In this document: positions 11,027 to 19,109 of the stretch, piece by piece
Layout of the letters: each line of letters starts with the position of its first letter
Numbering within the stretch: position 1 is the first letter of the stretch
IMG/VR virus record: IMGVR_UViG_3300021964_000663
Location: 1 to 21,348 of that record
Reading direction: 5' to 3' (one strand)
Length of the DNA: 21,348 nt
Origin: a virus
Made by a program: the position numbers and the translations under genes
The notes under the pieces: model-generated
What the model was told of the DNA's origin: nothing
The model's database searches: none
What the model saw: the letters and a program-made list of their open reading frames with translations, nothing else

Positions 11027-11412
11027 TGAAACATAATTCTAATTTTAAATACGATTTGGAGTGGGGAAAACAAGGGGAGACCGTTGTTGCAGAAATACAA
11101 CAAGGTGAAAAGACTGAGGTAAAGTCTGAAAGAGATAAGTGGATTAAGACAGGTAATCACTATTGCGAATATCAAAGTAGAGGGAAAGAAAGTGGGATAA
11201 AGAAAACTCAAGCAGAGTGGTGGACTATTAACTTCTATAGTGGTGATAGATTTTGTTTTAATCTTACATTAAAGACAGAGGACTTACGTAAAATAATAAA
11301 TGATAATAATTTTAATAAAGTTCCTGGTGGTGATAGCAATACATCTTGGGGATACTTAGTTCCTATAATTAAACTAATAGATTTTACAAGCTATGGACAA
11401 AATAAATCCTAA
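11026..11412 (+). CDS. Small PD-(D/E)XK-like nuclease, possible junction resolvase analogue
   Basis: ATG 11026 forms TAATG with the previous stop; a GTG at 11005 is a longer alternative. The 128-residue product matches a pattern I know from phage proteins related to PD-(D/E)XK nucleases: YDLEWGKQGE near residue 9 (Asp10, Glu18), TEVKSERDKW near 30 (the E31-V-K33 catalytic doublet), then TGNHYCEYQSRGKESGIKKT and an AEWW strand. In such enzymes the acidic residues bind magnesium and the Lys positions the water. In T7, the comparable slot holds endonuclease I, which resolves branched DNA before packaging; that role is inferred. It overlaps the DUF3310 gene by 20 nt. Confidence 0.6.
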   Translation: MKHNSNFKYDLEWGKQGETVVAEIQQGEKTEVKSERDKWIKTGNHYCEYQSRGKESGIKKTQAEWWTINFYSGDRFCFNLTLKTEDLRKIINDNNFNKVPGGDSNTSWGYLVPIIKLIDFTSYGQNKS

Positions 11413-11590
11413 TTATTATAGAGAAGGCATAGAGACTGCCGACTATATTGAATCCCATAACATGGATTACTTTCAAGGTAATATAATTAAATACGTAACG
11501 AGGTATAAGATGAAGAATGGTGTAGAAGATTTAAAGAAAGCAGAGTGGTATCTGCAAAGGTTGATTAAAAGATATGAAACCAAGAACTAA
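11393..11590 (+). CDS. DUF3310 protein, T7 gp1.7-like family
   Basis: The 65 residues fit the DUF3310 pattern from end to end: NPNYYREGIETADYIE, then FQGNIIKYVTRYKMKNG and VEDLKKAEWYLQRLI. The family includes the domain of T7 gp1.7, a nucleoside monophosphate kinase that affects dTMP/dGMP use and sensitivity to dideoxy nucleotides. This copy is the domain alone, so enzymatic activity is uncertain. It begins within the end of the nuclease gene and would be translated by coupling. Its place among replication genes fits a role in nucleotide metabolism. Confidence 0.85.
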   Translation: MDKINPNYYREGIETADYIESHNMDYFQGNIIKYVTRYKMKNGVEDLKKAEWYLQRLIKRYETKN

Positions 11591-11729
11591 AAATGGAAAA
11601 CAGTTAGCTAAATGGGCTAAGGCTCGTACAATAAAATTGCCTGAGTATATTATTAAAGAAATAGAAAAAATAGAAAAAATAGTAAAAACATCTAGGGAAT
11701 ATATTAGGAATAAAAATGAGAATAGTTAA
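11574..11729 (+). CDS. 51-residue highly basic mini-protein
   Basis: ATG 11574 overlaps the DUF3310 gene by 17 nt and the frame ends 14 nt into the next gene. The peptide begins MKPRTKNGKQLAKWAKARTI and is very basic, followed by an amphipathic helix (KEIEKIEKIVK) encoded by a 9-nt tandem repeat. The charge suggests nucleic-acid or membrane-surface binding. The SD (AAAGG, 13 nt upstream) is rather distant, so coupling is more likely. No family recognised. Confidence 0.5.
   Translation: MKPRTKNGKQLAKWAKARTIKLPEYIIKEIEKIEKIVKTSREYIRNKNENS
11661..11687 (+). repeat. 9-nt tandem repeat, three copies
   Basis: ATAGAAAAA twice, then ATAGTAAAA. It encodes the repeated Ile-Glu-Lys of the basic mini-protein; length changes of one unit would preserve the frame. 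Confidence 0.6.
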
Positions 11730-11928
11730 AGACCCCTTTACAGGGAAGTTGTTAGTATCTCTTGATGAGTTTGAGAGAAAACAATATAAAGAAAAGAATG
11801 TTTTTGATATGACATATACAAAGATGAAAGTTTTCTTTGACGATATTCATGAGATTGTTATGGGTGAAGTTAGTATTTTAGAAAAAGAATATGAGAGGAA
11901 AAGAAATGAAGAACTATTTAATAAGTGA
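11716..11928 (+). CDS. Hypothetical 70-residue protein
   Basis: ATG 11716 follows TTAGGAATAAAA, giving an AGGA ribosome site. The N-terminus (MRIVKDPFTGKLLVSLDEFE) looks like a strand-turn-strand, followed by a long helix with alternating charges (FFDDIHEIVMGEVSILEKEYERKRNEE). No known motif, no membrane helix. Its end overlaps the next gene by 23 nt. Function unknown. Confidence 0.6.
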   Translation: MRIVKDPFTGKLLVSLDEFERKQYKEKNVFDMTYTKMKVFFDDIHEIVMGEVSILEKEYERKRNEELFNK

Positions 11929-12064
11929 AGAACAAAGACAGGAAGTCTTAAAGTATCTGTGGACCAGACCTTATGGGGAAGTGTATAGAATTATGGAAAC
12001 AATATTGAGATTAGGGGAGAGAAAGGATGACGGATTGGCAGAATCTAGTAAGAAGAAAGTATGA
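11906..12064 (+). CDS. 52-residue phage protein with YLISEEQRQ motif
   Basis: AGAGGAAAAGAA precedes ATG 11906, so initiation is well supported despite overlaps on both sides (23 nt upstream, 38 nt downstream). The sequence MKNYLISEEQRQEVLKYLWT followed by RPYGEVYRIMETI is a pattern I have seen in small proteins of many phages: a helix-loop-helix of about 50 residues, role unknown. The tail is basic (SSKKKV). Confidence 0.65.
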   Translation: MKNYLISEEQRQEVLKYLWTRPYGEVYRIMETILRLGERKDDGLAESSKKKV

Positions 12065-12287
12065 TTATAAAATAGATGTTGGGTTTTATTCTCTAGGAAT
12101 AAATCGTGATTTCAATTTAGTGGTTAACGAGGACACTGTTAACTACAATGTTTTAGACAAAACTCTTAAAGAACTCTATCCTGAGTTTAGACAATCAAAT
12201 GTTATCGTATCTGTAGCAAGGGAAACAAAGTATCAGTTTGAAGAACTATCCGAAAGGATGACTAAGTTTATTAATAAGATAGTTTAA
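12027..12287 (+). CDS. Hypothetical 86-residue protein, last gene of the plus arm
   Basis: The start at 12027 has GGGGAG 7-8 nt upstream. The protein looks folded: a basic N-terminus (WQNLVRRKYDYKIDVGFYSLG), polar strands in the middle and a C-terminal helix (YQFEELSERMTKFINKIV). No recognised domain, signal or membrane segment. Its TAA (12285-12287) directly abuts the stop of the opposing lysozyme-like gene, so this is the end of the rightward transcription unit. The long overlap with the preceding gene implies coupled translation. Confidence 0.65.
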   Translation: MTDWQNLVRRKYDYKIDVGFYSLGINRDFNLVVNEDTVNYNVLDKTLKELYPEFRQSNVIVSVARETKYQFEELSERMTKFINKIV

Positions 12288-12298
12288 TTATCTATTAA
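12271..12298. terminator. AT-rich stem-loop at the convergent junction
   Basis: TTAATAAGATA (12271-12281) pairs with TATCTATTAA (12289-12298) with one bulged A around a 7-nt loop that contains both stop codons. It is all-AT but one pair, with no clear T-run, so it is a weak candidate for a bidirectional terminator; nothing better exists at this junction. Confidence 0.35.
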
Positions 12299-12872
12299 GA
12301 TATTTATTAGGGAATATGTTTTGACTAACACCAGACATACTATCCAATTCTTCTGCTACTATATTATTAGTATCGCCTTTTAGTGCGTATTGATTCGCTA
12401 CTACTTTAATGTCCTTATCTGTGTAGTAGTTCATAGCATCAGGTTCGTTTTCCATCCTGACTATACTCTTTAAAAAACCATAAGAAATATCTTTGTCTTT
12501 TAAGTCTACTATATCTGTTCCTGAACCTAGCTTACCTTTTGTGTTTTCTATTAACATAGGTAGATAGTCTTTATTCTTTGCAGCTATCCCAGACAAGTCA
12601 TCACTTTTATAATTATTTAGTATTGTGTTTAGGTCCTTATCTTTATAGCCTGAAACTACATCTAATATAGCTTTTAAACCTTCCTTTTTAGTTTTATATC
12701 TTCTATAAGGTATATTAGTATCCTTACCTCTATAGTAATCCTTGCCTAAAATATATCCTTCTTTAGCTAGAGTGTCATCTGACACATTTGGTAATGAGTC
12801 TAATTTATAACCCTCTACTAGTAGTTTAACATTTCCCGGATTGTTATTTATATATTTTTGACCTATATCCAT
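12288..12872 (-). CDS. NPGN-type lysozyme-like / virion peptidoglycan hydrolase candidate
   Basis: Probably degrades peptidoglycan, either at lysis or during injection. The N-terminus contains N-N-P-G-N (residues 10-14), followed later by a YRRYKTKKEGLKAILDVV segment (about 56-73) and LNTILNNY (81-88). This order, NPGN, then an aromatic strand with x-x-x-GL, then a helix and T-x-x-x-I, recalls the NPGN family of phage structural lysozymes and transglycosylase-like proteins. It has no signal peptide, so export would depend on a holin, and a three-helix holin candidate lies directly upstream in the same operon (TAATG overlap). Length 194 residues. The catalytic residue cannot be named with confidence; Glu64 is a candidate. 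Alternative: a minor virion protein. Confidence 0.5.
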   Translation of the reverse strand: MDIGQKYINNNPGNVKLLVEGYKLDSLPNVSDDTLAKEGYILGKDYYRGKDTNIPYRRYKTKKEGLKAILDVVSGYKDKDLNTILNNYKSDDLSGIAAKNKDYLPMLIENTKGKLGSGTDIVDLKDKDISYGFLKSIVRMENEPDAMNYYTDKDIKVVANQYALKGDTNNIVAEELDSMSGVSQNIFPNKYLNR

Positions 12873-13318
12873 TATTTCTTCACCAAACTTCCACCGAAGT
12901 ATAGGCCTACTATTGATGACATAAGGTGAGTATCCAAAGGAGTAATCACTACACCTGCAAATGCTCTGTCCATTAGTACTTCCTTCTTCTCTATTAGAAA
13001 CAAAAAACCTGGTTTAAATTCTGTCCATGTTAAGATGACAGGAATATCCATAAGAACAGGAACTATTTTAGGCCATGCAATAACAAAGAACACAGCCGTT
13101 AAAGCTATGATTCTTCTTGTCCATTGAAAGCCTTTGTTCTCATATGTTCTTGCTTTATCTACAAAAGACATTTGTGTTTCTGCTCTTTGTAATAACATCT
13201 TTTGTTCTTCTTGTTTTGCTTTAATGCTTTGACCCCATATAGACATTACTCCACCGAGTAAGCTAGAGCCTAGCATTGTAATCATTTCTACTGGTAATCC
13301 ACCCAACATTTTATTCAT
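12872..13318 (-). CDS. Putative three-helix holin
   Basis: A 148-residue membrane protein with predicted helices at about 9-29 (PVEMITMLGSSLLGGVMSIW), 70-94 (IIALTAVFFVIAWPKIVPVL) and 130-146 (LMSSIVGLYFGG). Between the first two lies a charged, Gln-rich helix (KAKQEEQKMLLQRAETQ), a layout reminiscent of the three-helix holins of gene-transfer agents and marine phages. Holins form membrane lesions that time lysis and release endolysin. Evidence is topology plus position just before the lysozyme-like gene; no specific signature was found. It overlaps the long virion gene by 8 nt (ATGAATAA). A virion membrane-interacting protein is the alternative. Confidence 0.6.
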   Translation of the reverse strand: MNKMLGGLPVEMITMLGSSLLGGVMSIWGQSIKAKQEEQKMLLQRAETQMSFVDKARTYENKGFQWTRRIIALTAVFFVIAWPKIVPVLMDIPVILTWTEFKPGFLFLIEKKEVLMDRAFAGVVITPLDTHLMSSIVGLYFGGSLVKK

Positions 13319-16300
13319 CCCCCACTATGCCGTTCTTTTCGGCTTGTTCGTATATTTCCATTTCTTGTTCTGTTATCTCTCCCCTTTCCATTTTTTCAAA
13401 GAAATCTTGTTGCATATTTTCTAACTTTCTTTTAATAGAGTCGTGTAATTCTTTAGGATTTCTAAATCCTTTCTCTTCTGCAAAATCATACATCCATTGT
13501 TGCCATGCTTGGTCAATGTCTCCCTCAAATTTTATAAAAGATTCAGCCATGAGTTGAACAATATCCCCTTTAGATTTTGCACCCTTACCCATCTCTTGTT
13601 TCATTAGGTATGTAAAGGTCATATACTTTGATTCTTTAACAGAACGCATTGCTAAAAACTTTCTTTTCCACCAATCTACTTCAGTTCTTTTATAGTTATC
13701 GGTAGAACTTCTAATATAAAAAGGGTTATCATTAGATTGATACCACTGTTCAATCCATCCATGCCATGATGTCGGTGTTACTTTTTTCCATGAGTCTCTT
13801 ACTTCTGAGGGTGATGAAGGTGTTATATCTAATAAAGGTTCACCCGTCAATTGCTCACCTAGTTTATAGTTTAAATAATGTTTTGATAGTTCTAGTATAC
13901 CTGATGCTGCATTAATAGAAAATTCTAAACTTGGAAAGTTTATAACTTCTGTTGGGTCTGTTGTAGGTGCTTGTAATGAATTACTCATATCAGCATTTAA
14001 TATAGTAGAAGGCCCTCCAAATAAAAATACATCTGGTAATCCCATATTAATAAGATGGTCACTGAGTGTTCTGAAGTTTGTTAACCCTGTAAAATTTATT
14101 GCTTTAATAATAGAGTCTACAAAAGTAACTCCCACTACACCTTTTAGGCCACCAAAGATAGCTTGACTAGCTAAGAAATTAGCGAGTTGTGTTGTTTGTC
14201 CTTTAGGTATTGGTACAGGTATTTTCTTTTTACCCACTACTAATTTTTCAAACTTTGCTTTTTGTATAGCCTCAGCCATTTGCCCATACCAGTTATGTGC
14301 ATAGGTTTTAAATAAACCTGCTGGTCTTGATATAGCACCTGCCATACTGAATACTAAAGGTCTTTGTGCTGAGTGGTATTCTACCATTAACTTATTAGCA
14401 AGATAAGGAGCTTGTTTAATAATAAAGTTTTTACTATAGCCTAATGCTAACATATGTTCACCCACAGTATTTACAGCTTGTAACCTTGTAAATCTTTCCA
14501 TAAATCCTGCAGGAACTGTGCCTTTTAATGTACCAAATACTTTTTTACCTAATCCTCTAGTATTTATTTTACCTTTTGCATAATAAGTTTCACCTAAATA
14601 TTCCTTTAACATAGCTTCCGTAATCACACCTTGTCTAACAGCAGATTTATTTAAAGCAATATTAAATTCTGTAGGTTTAAATGTACGCATCATACCTAAA
14701 GCAGTGGAATGGTATGCAAGAGCAGTGGCATCAACCATACTTCCACCCCTTGTCTCAATCGCCATACCTGCTAATTTATGAGGTAGCATCTGTAAGGGTT
14801 GTATTCCTTGTAGCATTAAGAATCTAGGATTTAGTGCTAAGAGAAACCATGTGTTTGCTAAGTTTGCAGATTTGATATACCACTTACTTATCATTGATTC
14901 TACTTGAGAACCTAATGGACTGCCTCTCATTTGTTTTACCATTTCATTAATAGGTAATCCTGTAGCATTTTTTCTTACAGTTTCTGCAAATTGAAAATCT
15001 GTTGGGTATAAATCTGCTAATGTTTTCTGCCCTCTAATTCCTATGTCTTTTGTAATTGGTGTTTTATAGAATGTTGTAAAGTCATTTGCAAGTTTCATAC
15101 GTAAGGAACTTTGAATACCACCGTTAACATACATGGTAATAGCCTGTTCAAAATCTTTTAATCTCTTTGAGGGGCTTCCATATGCTCCTAGATATCCCTC
15201 AACAACTTTTCCTTTTCTTGTCATCTTACGTATATTAAAACCTTTTTCTTTGTAAACCTTTGTAACTAAAGTGTCTAATGCATCTAGAGTTTTTTTATTC
15301 ATTTTATTTCTATTAGCTAATTGCATTATATCTTGAAACATTTCTGCAGAATAATCTTTTACTTCACTAACAGTTTTAGAGCGAACATTAATTTGTAGTT
15401 CAGGATTTTCTTTTTGTAATTCTGATTTTATTTTATTGGCTTGTTTTATATTATCCGCTCCGTAGACTCCAATCAAATCACCTTTACTATTGTTTACGAA
15501 AACTTTAAGATTACCTAAATATATTTGTGGAAAATAGTTTGGTCTTTTATTTATCTTTGAAACATTTTTACCACCATAATTAATAACAAAATCATTATAC
15601 ATTTTTTGTACACCGTCAAATGTTTTTTGTATATCTTTCATGGCCACTAATCCTTCTTTAGATAATCCAAAAGTTTCTACATATCCTGGTGTAGCTTCTC
15701 CTGTCTTACTGTCAAACCTATCGTCTTTTAATCTATCATCTCTATTTTGTTTTCTATATAAAGTATACTCATCATTAAGAGATTTCATTGTCTCAATAAC
15801 TTTTAGTTGTTCATCTTTAGATAACCTTTTCCAACGAACTAATGCACCACCCTCAGAAGGGGTTAGCTGTGAGTATTTTAAAGGACTAAATCCTTTTACC
15901 TTTTCTATTTTAGATGTCTGAAATGCTTTAGGATTTTCTAGAAATAGTTTTGTCATATACTCTACTTCCATTACATACTTACTAACTAAGTCTACTCCAT
16001 ACTTTGTAACAGGGTAATCCCCTAAAAATTTTGCAGGTAAGGCATATTTTCTACCACCTTTAAAGAATATATTTTTAAAACTTTGCATCAAGGTATCTCC
16101 CTTAATAGGTGTCATTTTCTTAGTATTAGGTACAGGTATTGTTTTCTTTTCTTCTACTATATCATACTTGCCTTCTTTATTTTTTTTCTTTTTGTTAAGA
16201 GATATATCTTTACCTTTAACCATTAGAAGCTTAGCTTCCGTAGGTGTTAAAGATGCTACCATATCAAAGTCTCTCATAAACTTTGTAGAGAACATGCCAT

Positions 16301-17444
16301 GGTCTCTAATGACAGCACTAACACTTTCCATACTATCTTTTAACTTACCTTTCTGTGCGTTTAACTTATTTATTTCTGTTTTATTGTTTGTTATTTGTGT
16401 TTCAATTTGTGTCTTTATTTCATCTTTTTTTGCTCTATCTTTTTTGCCAATTAGTTTTTCATTTTGAAGTGTTAAATCACTGACTTTTCTTTCATACAAA
16501 TTAAATTGGTCTATTATACCAGCTAAAGATTTTTCTGTATTGTTTATAGCTTTTTCTGCTTCTCTAATATTTTTTTGGATGGATAATTCTTGCTTTACCT
16601 TATTGCCAAAATTTTCTACGACAGTATCTATCTTACTTTTAGCCGTAAGTTTAGGTCCTATAACACCTAAAATAGCAAAGGTTGTGGCATTGGCTAATCT
16701 TTCTTCTGCATTTTCTGCAGGACCTGCCGCACCCATAGCACCCATACCCACTAATCTAGTAGGAATTCCAAACATATTTAATCCTTGTAATAGTTTACCA
16801 CTTAAACCACCTTCAACACCTGCAAGTCCTACACGTGTGGCATACTCTAATCCTGTCTCACCTTCTTTCTTTTCTGATTCTATCAACATATTCATTGCTG
16901 CAAAACCTCCAACAGGGCCTCCTGCCATTATAGCGGGTGTGTATAGTGCTACAATACCTGGTGTCTGTGCTACACCTTGAATAACTGACTGTGTAAATCC
17001 TGTACCTGCTTTCTTTTTGGATTCCAACATTTTCTTTTCGTCACGTTCCTGTTGGTCTTTGTGAAAGTCGTACCACGACATAAGCATAGACTTGACTTTT
17101 CCACCCTCCTCTTGGGGTGCATCTTTTAGTCTAGCTTTTTTTTGTTCTTCTGCTGTGAGAAATGCTCCGGGGATATTTGCAAAGGCTTGTTGTGCAATAG
17201 ATTCATAAGCATTGTATCCTGATTCAATACCATACCTATACATATTATATACTCGAGAACCGAGTGTTGTGGGTTTATCGGTTATAGATTCTCCTATACC
17301 AATAGATTCATCATCAAGTTCATTGTCTTGATTATCTTCTTTTTTTACTTTATCAACATATTGTTGAGTAATTTTTTTTATTTCTTCCCTAGGCATATCG
17401 TCAGGAAAATTGACGAGTTTGCCATCTGGCATACGAACTTTCAT
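13311..17444 (-). CDS. Large internal virion / DNA-ejection protein, 1377 residues
   Basis: Likely carried in the capsid and ejected to form a conduit across the cell envelope, as T7 gp16 (similar length and position). The N-terminus MPDGKLVNFPDDMPREEIKK is a short DG-x-x-V-x-F-P-D-D-M motif common at the start of phage virion-associated proteins. Then come hydrophobic, Gly/Ala-rich stretches (about 154-186 and 205-265), a long coiled coil (about 285-380), a large soluble region, and further hydrophobic segments near 860-895 (NTWFLLALNPRFLMLQGIQP) and 1085-1115. The C-terminus is acidic and helical. No lytic transglycosylase motif was identified, unlike T7 gp16. SD AGGAGA precedes the ATG; 8 nt separate it from the upstream gene. 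Confidence 0.75.
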   Translation of the reverse strand: MKVRMPDGKLVNFPDDMPREEIKKITQQYVDKVKKEDNQDNELDDESIGIGESITDKPTTLGSRVYNMYRYGIESGYNAYESIAQQAFANIPGAFLTAEEQKKARLKDAPQEEGGKVKSMLMSWYDFHKDQQERDEKKMLESKKKAGTGFTQSVIQGVAQTPGIVALYTPAIMAGGPVGGFAAMNMLIESEKKEGETGLEYATRVGLAGVEGGLSGKLLQGLNMFGIPTRLVGMGAMGAAGPAENAEERLANATTFAILGVIGPKLTAKSKIDTVVENFGNKVKQELSIQKNIREAEKAINNTEKSLAGIIDQFNLYERKVSDLTLQNEKLIGKKDRAKKDEIKTQIETQITNNKTEINKLNAQKGKLKDSMESVSAVIRDHGMFSTKFMRDFDMVASLTPTEAKLLMVKGKDISLNKKKKNKEGKYDIVEEKKTIPVPNTKKMTPIKGDTLMQSFKNIFFKGGRKYALPAKFLGDYPVTKYGVDLVSKYVMEVEYMTKLFLENPKAFQTSKIEKVKGFSPLKYSQLTPSEGGALVRWKRLSKDEQLKVIETMKSLNDEYTLYRKQNRDDRLKDDRFDSKTGEATPGYVETFGLSKEGLVAMKDIQKTFDGVQKMYNDFVINYGGKNVSKINKRPNYFPQIYLGNLKVFVNNSKGDLIGVYGADNIKQANKIKSELQKENPELQINVRSKTVSEVKDYSAEMFQDIMQLANRNKMNKKTLDALDTLVTKVYKEKGFNIRKMTRKGKVVEGYLGAYGSPSKRLKDFEQAITMYVNGGIQSSLRMKLANDFTTFYKTPITKDIGIRGQKTLADLYPTDFQFAETVRKNATGLPINEMVKQMRGSPLGSQVESMISKWYIKSANLANTWFLLALNPRFLMLQGIQPLQMLPHKLAGMAIETRGGSMVDATALAYHSTALGMMRTFKPTEFNIALNKSAVRQGVITEAMLKEYLGETYYAKGKINTRGLGKKVFGTLKGTVPAGFMERFTRLQAVNTVGEHMLALGYSKNFIIKQAPYLANKLMVEYHSAQRPLVFSMAGAISRPAGLFKTYAHNWYGQMAEAIQKAKFEKLVVGKKKIPVPIPKGQTTQLANFLASQAIFGGLKGVVGVTFVDSIIKAINFTGLTNFRTLSDHLINMGLPDVFLFGGPSTILNADMSNSLQAPTTDPTEVINFPSLEFSINAASGILELSKHYLNYKLGEQLTGEPLLDITPSSPSEVRDSWKKVTPTSWHGWIEQWYQSNDNPFYIRSSTDNYKRTEVDWWKRKFLAMRSVKESKYMTFTYLMKQEMGKGAKSKGDIVQLMAESFIKFEGDIDQAWQQWMYDFAEEKGFRNPKELHDSIKRKLENMQQDFFEKMERGEITEQEMEIYEQAEKNGIVGDE

Positions 17445-17452
17445 TTTATCTC

Positions 17453-18337
17453 CTATCCTGAATAGTTAGGGTTTATGTCTTCTAGTATATCTAGGTAAGA
17501 TTCTTCCTCTTCGTCTTGTTGCCCTGTGACTTTTTGTGTTGGATAGACAGGCATTTTAGTTTGATAAACAGGGTAATAATATTTTTGTACTACTTTAGCC
17601 TTGTCTTCAGGTGTTCCTGTGATTAAAGTATTATAATCATTTTCAAAACCTGTTCTTATTTCCTTTTGGTTAAACCCTAGAGTTTCAATTGTATTTTTAA
17701 GATAGGATAATATGTCTCCTTGGTCAATAGTAATAGCAGATGTAGAAGGTCTGATAGCTTCATATGCACCGACTACTGGTGTAGGTGCTTCCATTTCAGG
17801 GGGAGTAAATCCACTCACTACTGCTTCTTGCCTTTCTCTTACATCCTTAGGTGGCTCAAACATTAACTTAGATAAAAAGTTTGTGGTGTTCTTACCCATG
17901 TTATTCTTTATCTCTAATCCATTTTTAATTTTAGAAGCGTTGATATCGGATGAGAATTTTTGTTGAGACACTTTAGTGTAATCTTCAAACTTAGTTTTCT
18001 CTTCCTCAGGTAATAATTCAAAGTTTTTCTTTAACTCTGATATTGCATCATTCCTATTATCTGGGGCCATTTGACCTAAAGCAGAAATATATTCTATATC
18101 ATTTGTACCAAATAAAAAGTTAGCAAATGTTCCACCGCCAACAGATGAACCTACCGTTAATGCAGAATCATACGTCTTTTTAATGTTAGCTACTTCTTCA
18201 TCTACTTCTTTTCTAGCTATTTTTAATTCTTCTAAACCTTGTTCACCACTTTGACGTGCTTCATCCATACGAGAAAGTAGTCTTGAACCTGCACCGATAG
18301 CTACTTGCCTTAATGATTTTGAACTAAGCAATCCCAT
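17453..18337 (-). CDS. Putative internal virion protein, 294 residues
   Basis: I do not recognise a named family. The N-terminus is amphipathic and basic (LRQVAIGAGSRLLSRMDEAR), followed by a Glu/Lys helix (ELKIARKEVDEEVANIKK), a Gly/Ser turn and a hydrophobic patch (GGGTFANFLFG). The middle is charged helical, and the C-terminal third is Pro/Tyr-rich (KYYYPVYQTKMPVYP) ending in acidic DEEEESYLDILEDINPNYSG. It is next to the ejection-type protein, so a T7 gp15-like core or adaptor protein is plausible. The start shares one base with the preceding stop, with GGAGATG as ribosome site. Confidence 0.6.
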   Translation of the reverse strand: MGLLSSKSLRQVAIGAGSRLLSRMDEARQSGEQGLEELKIARKEVDEEVANIKKTYDSALTVGSSVGGGTFANFLFGTNDIEYISALGQMAPDNRNDAISELKKNFELLPEEEKTKFEDYTKVSQQKFSSDINASKIKNGLEIKNNMGKNTTNFLSKLMFEPPKDVRERQEAVVSGFTPPEMEAPTPVVGAYEAIRPSTSAITIDQGDILSYLKNTIETLGFNQKEIRTGFENDYNTLITGTPEDKAKVVQKYYYPVYQTKMPVYPTQKVTGQQDEEEESYLDILEDINPNYSG

Positions 18338-18840
18338 TATTCATCTCCCTTCTTTGCCATTAGACCATTCGATTCTTTTTCAGATACTTCTTCTTCTTGC
18401 TTTTTACTTTTTTCTTTATCTTGTATGTCTTTGGCAAAGTTTCTTGTTTTATATAAGTTTTTTAATATTTGTTTTGTTTCTTTAGCTTTAGGTTTACTCA
18501 ACTTTATTTTTTCTACACCTGATGCTTTACCTATTGCTAATATCATTTTCTCTACAATAGGTGATATAACCAAACCTAAATCTACACTAAATGCACCTTC
18601 CATAAAACCTGAAAATACAATTACTCTTGTGATACTTTCTACAGACATACCTGTTTCTAGCATTAAAATAATTTTGGCTAAGGTTTGTTTTCTATGTAAT
18701 CTTTTCCATATAAAATTTGCCGCATCTTCTTTCTTGGAAAACATTGGTGGATTTTCCCATGAATAGTTTTTAGGCGTATCTGTTAAAGACTGTCCTGGAA
18801 CTGGTGTATCAAATGGATTTTGCTGTCTCTCTAATGCCAT
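18337..18840 (-). CDS. Structural protein of the NPFDTPVPGQSLTDTP type, 167 residues
   Basis: The N-terminal motif QQNPFDTPVPGQSLTDTP, with YSWENPP following, is one I associate with conserved virion proteins of marine cyanophages and pelagiphages; their exact place in the particle is unknown to me. The middle has a helix (AANFIWKRLHRKQTLAKIILMLETG) and a hydrophobic segment (LGLVISPIVEKMILAIG); the C-terminus is a very charged Lys/Glu coiled region. Its stop is coupled to the start of the 294-residue gene. Probably a minor structural or internal protein. Confidence 0.6.
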   Translation of the reverse strand: MALERQQNPFDTPVPGQSLTDTPKNYSWENPPMFSKKEDAANFIWKRLHRKQTLAKIILMLETGMSVESITRVIVFSGFMEGAFSVDLGLVISPIVEKMILAIGKASGVEKIKLSKPKAKETKQILKNLYKTRNFAKDIQDKEKSKKQEEEVSEKESNGLMAKKGDE

Positions 18841-19097
18841 TATCCCATAATCCTTTTAGCCATTTCTGAATACTCGTTATTTAAAAAACTATCCCACGCT
18901 TGAAGAAATTCCACATACTGTGCAGAAGATTCCCCAAACTCTACAGTCTTTGCAACTTCAGGGTCTACAGTTTCTCTATACTCATATCTTTTTGGCATGT
19001 TAATAATAGTAGGTGCGGAAACTCCTGTTCCTCCACCACTTCTTCCACCTAAGATACTTGCTCCTATTCCTAATATTTCACCTATTCCTAATGACAT
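18840..19097 (-). CDS. Small Gly-rich putative virion protein, 85 residues
   Basis: Start ATG 19097 follows AAGGAGTAAAA, a strong ribosome site. The N-terminus is hydrophobic and Gly-rich (LGIGEILGIGASILGGRSGG), like the membrane-active N-termini of ejection proteins; the rest is polar and helical (EFLQAWDSFLNNEYSEMAKR). Lying between two structural genes, it is likely a virion component. No named family. Confidence 0.6.
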   Translation of the reverse strand: MSLGIGEILGIGASILGGRSGGGTGVSAPTIINMPKRYEYRETVDPEVAKTVEFGESSAQYVEFLQAWDSFLNNEYSEMAKRIMG

Positions 19098-19109
19098 TTT
19101 TACTCCTTA

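Noticed and set aside
16540-16980. Plus-strand frame of 146 codons and other plus frames opposite the virion genes
   Set aside because: Antisense shadows of the 1377-residue virion gene; composition (Ser/Pro/Ile-rich) mirrors the complementary strand and no ribosome sites are present.
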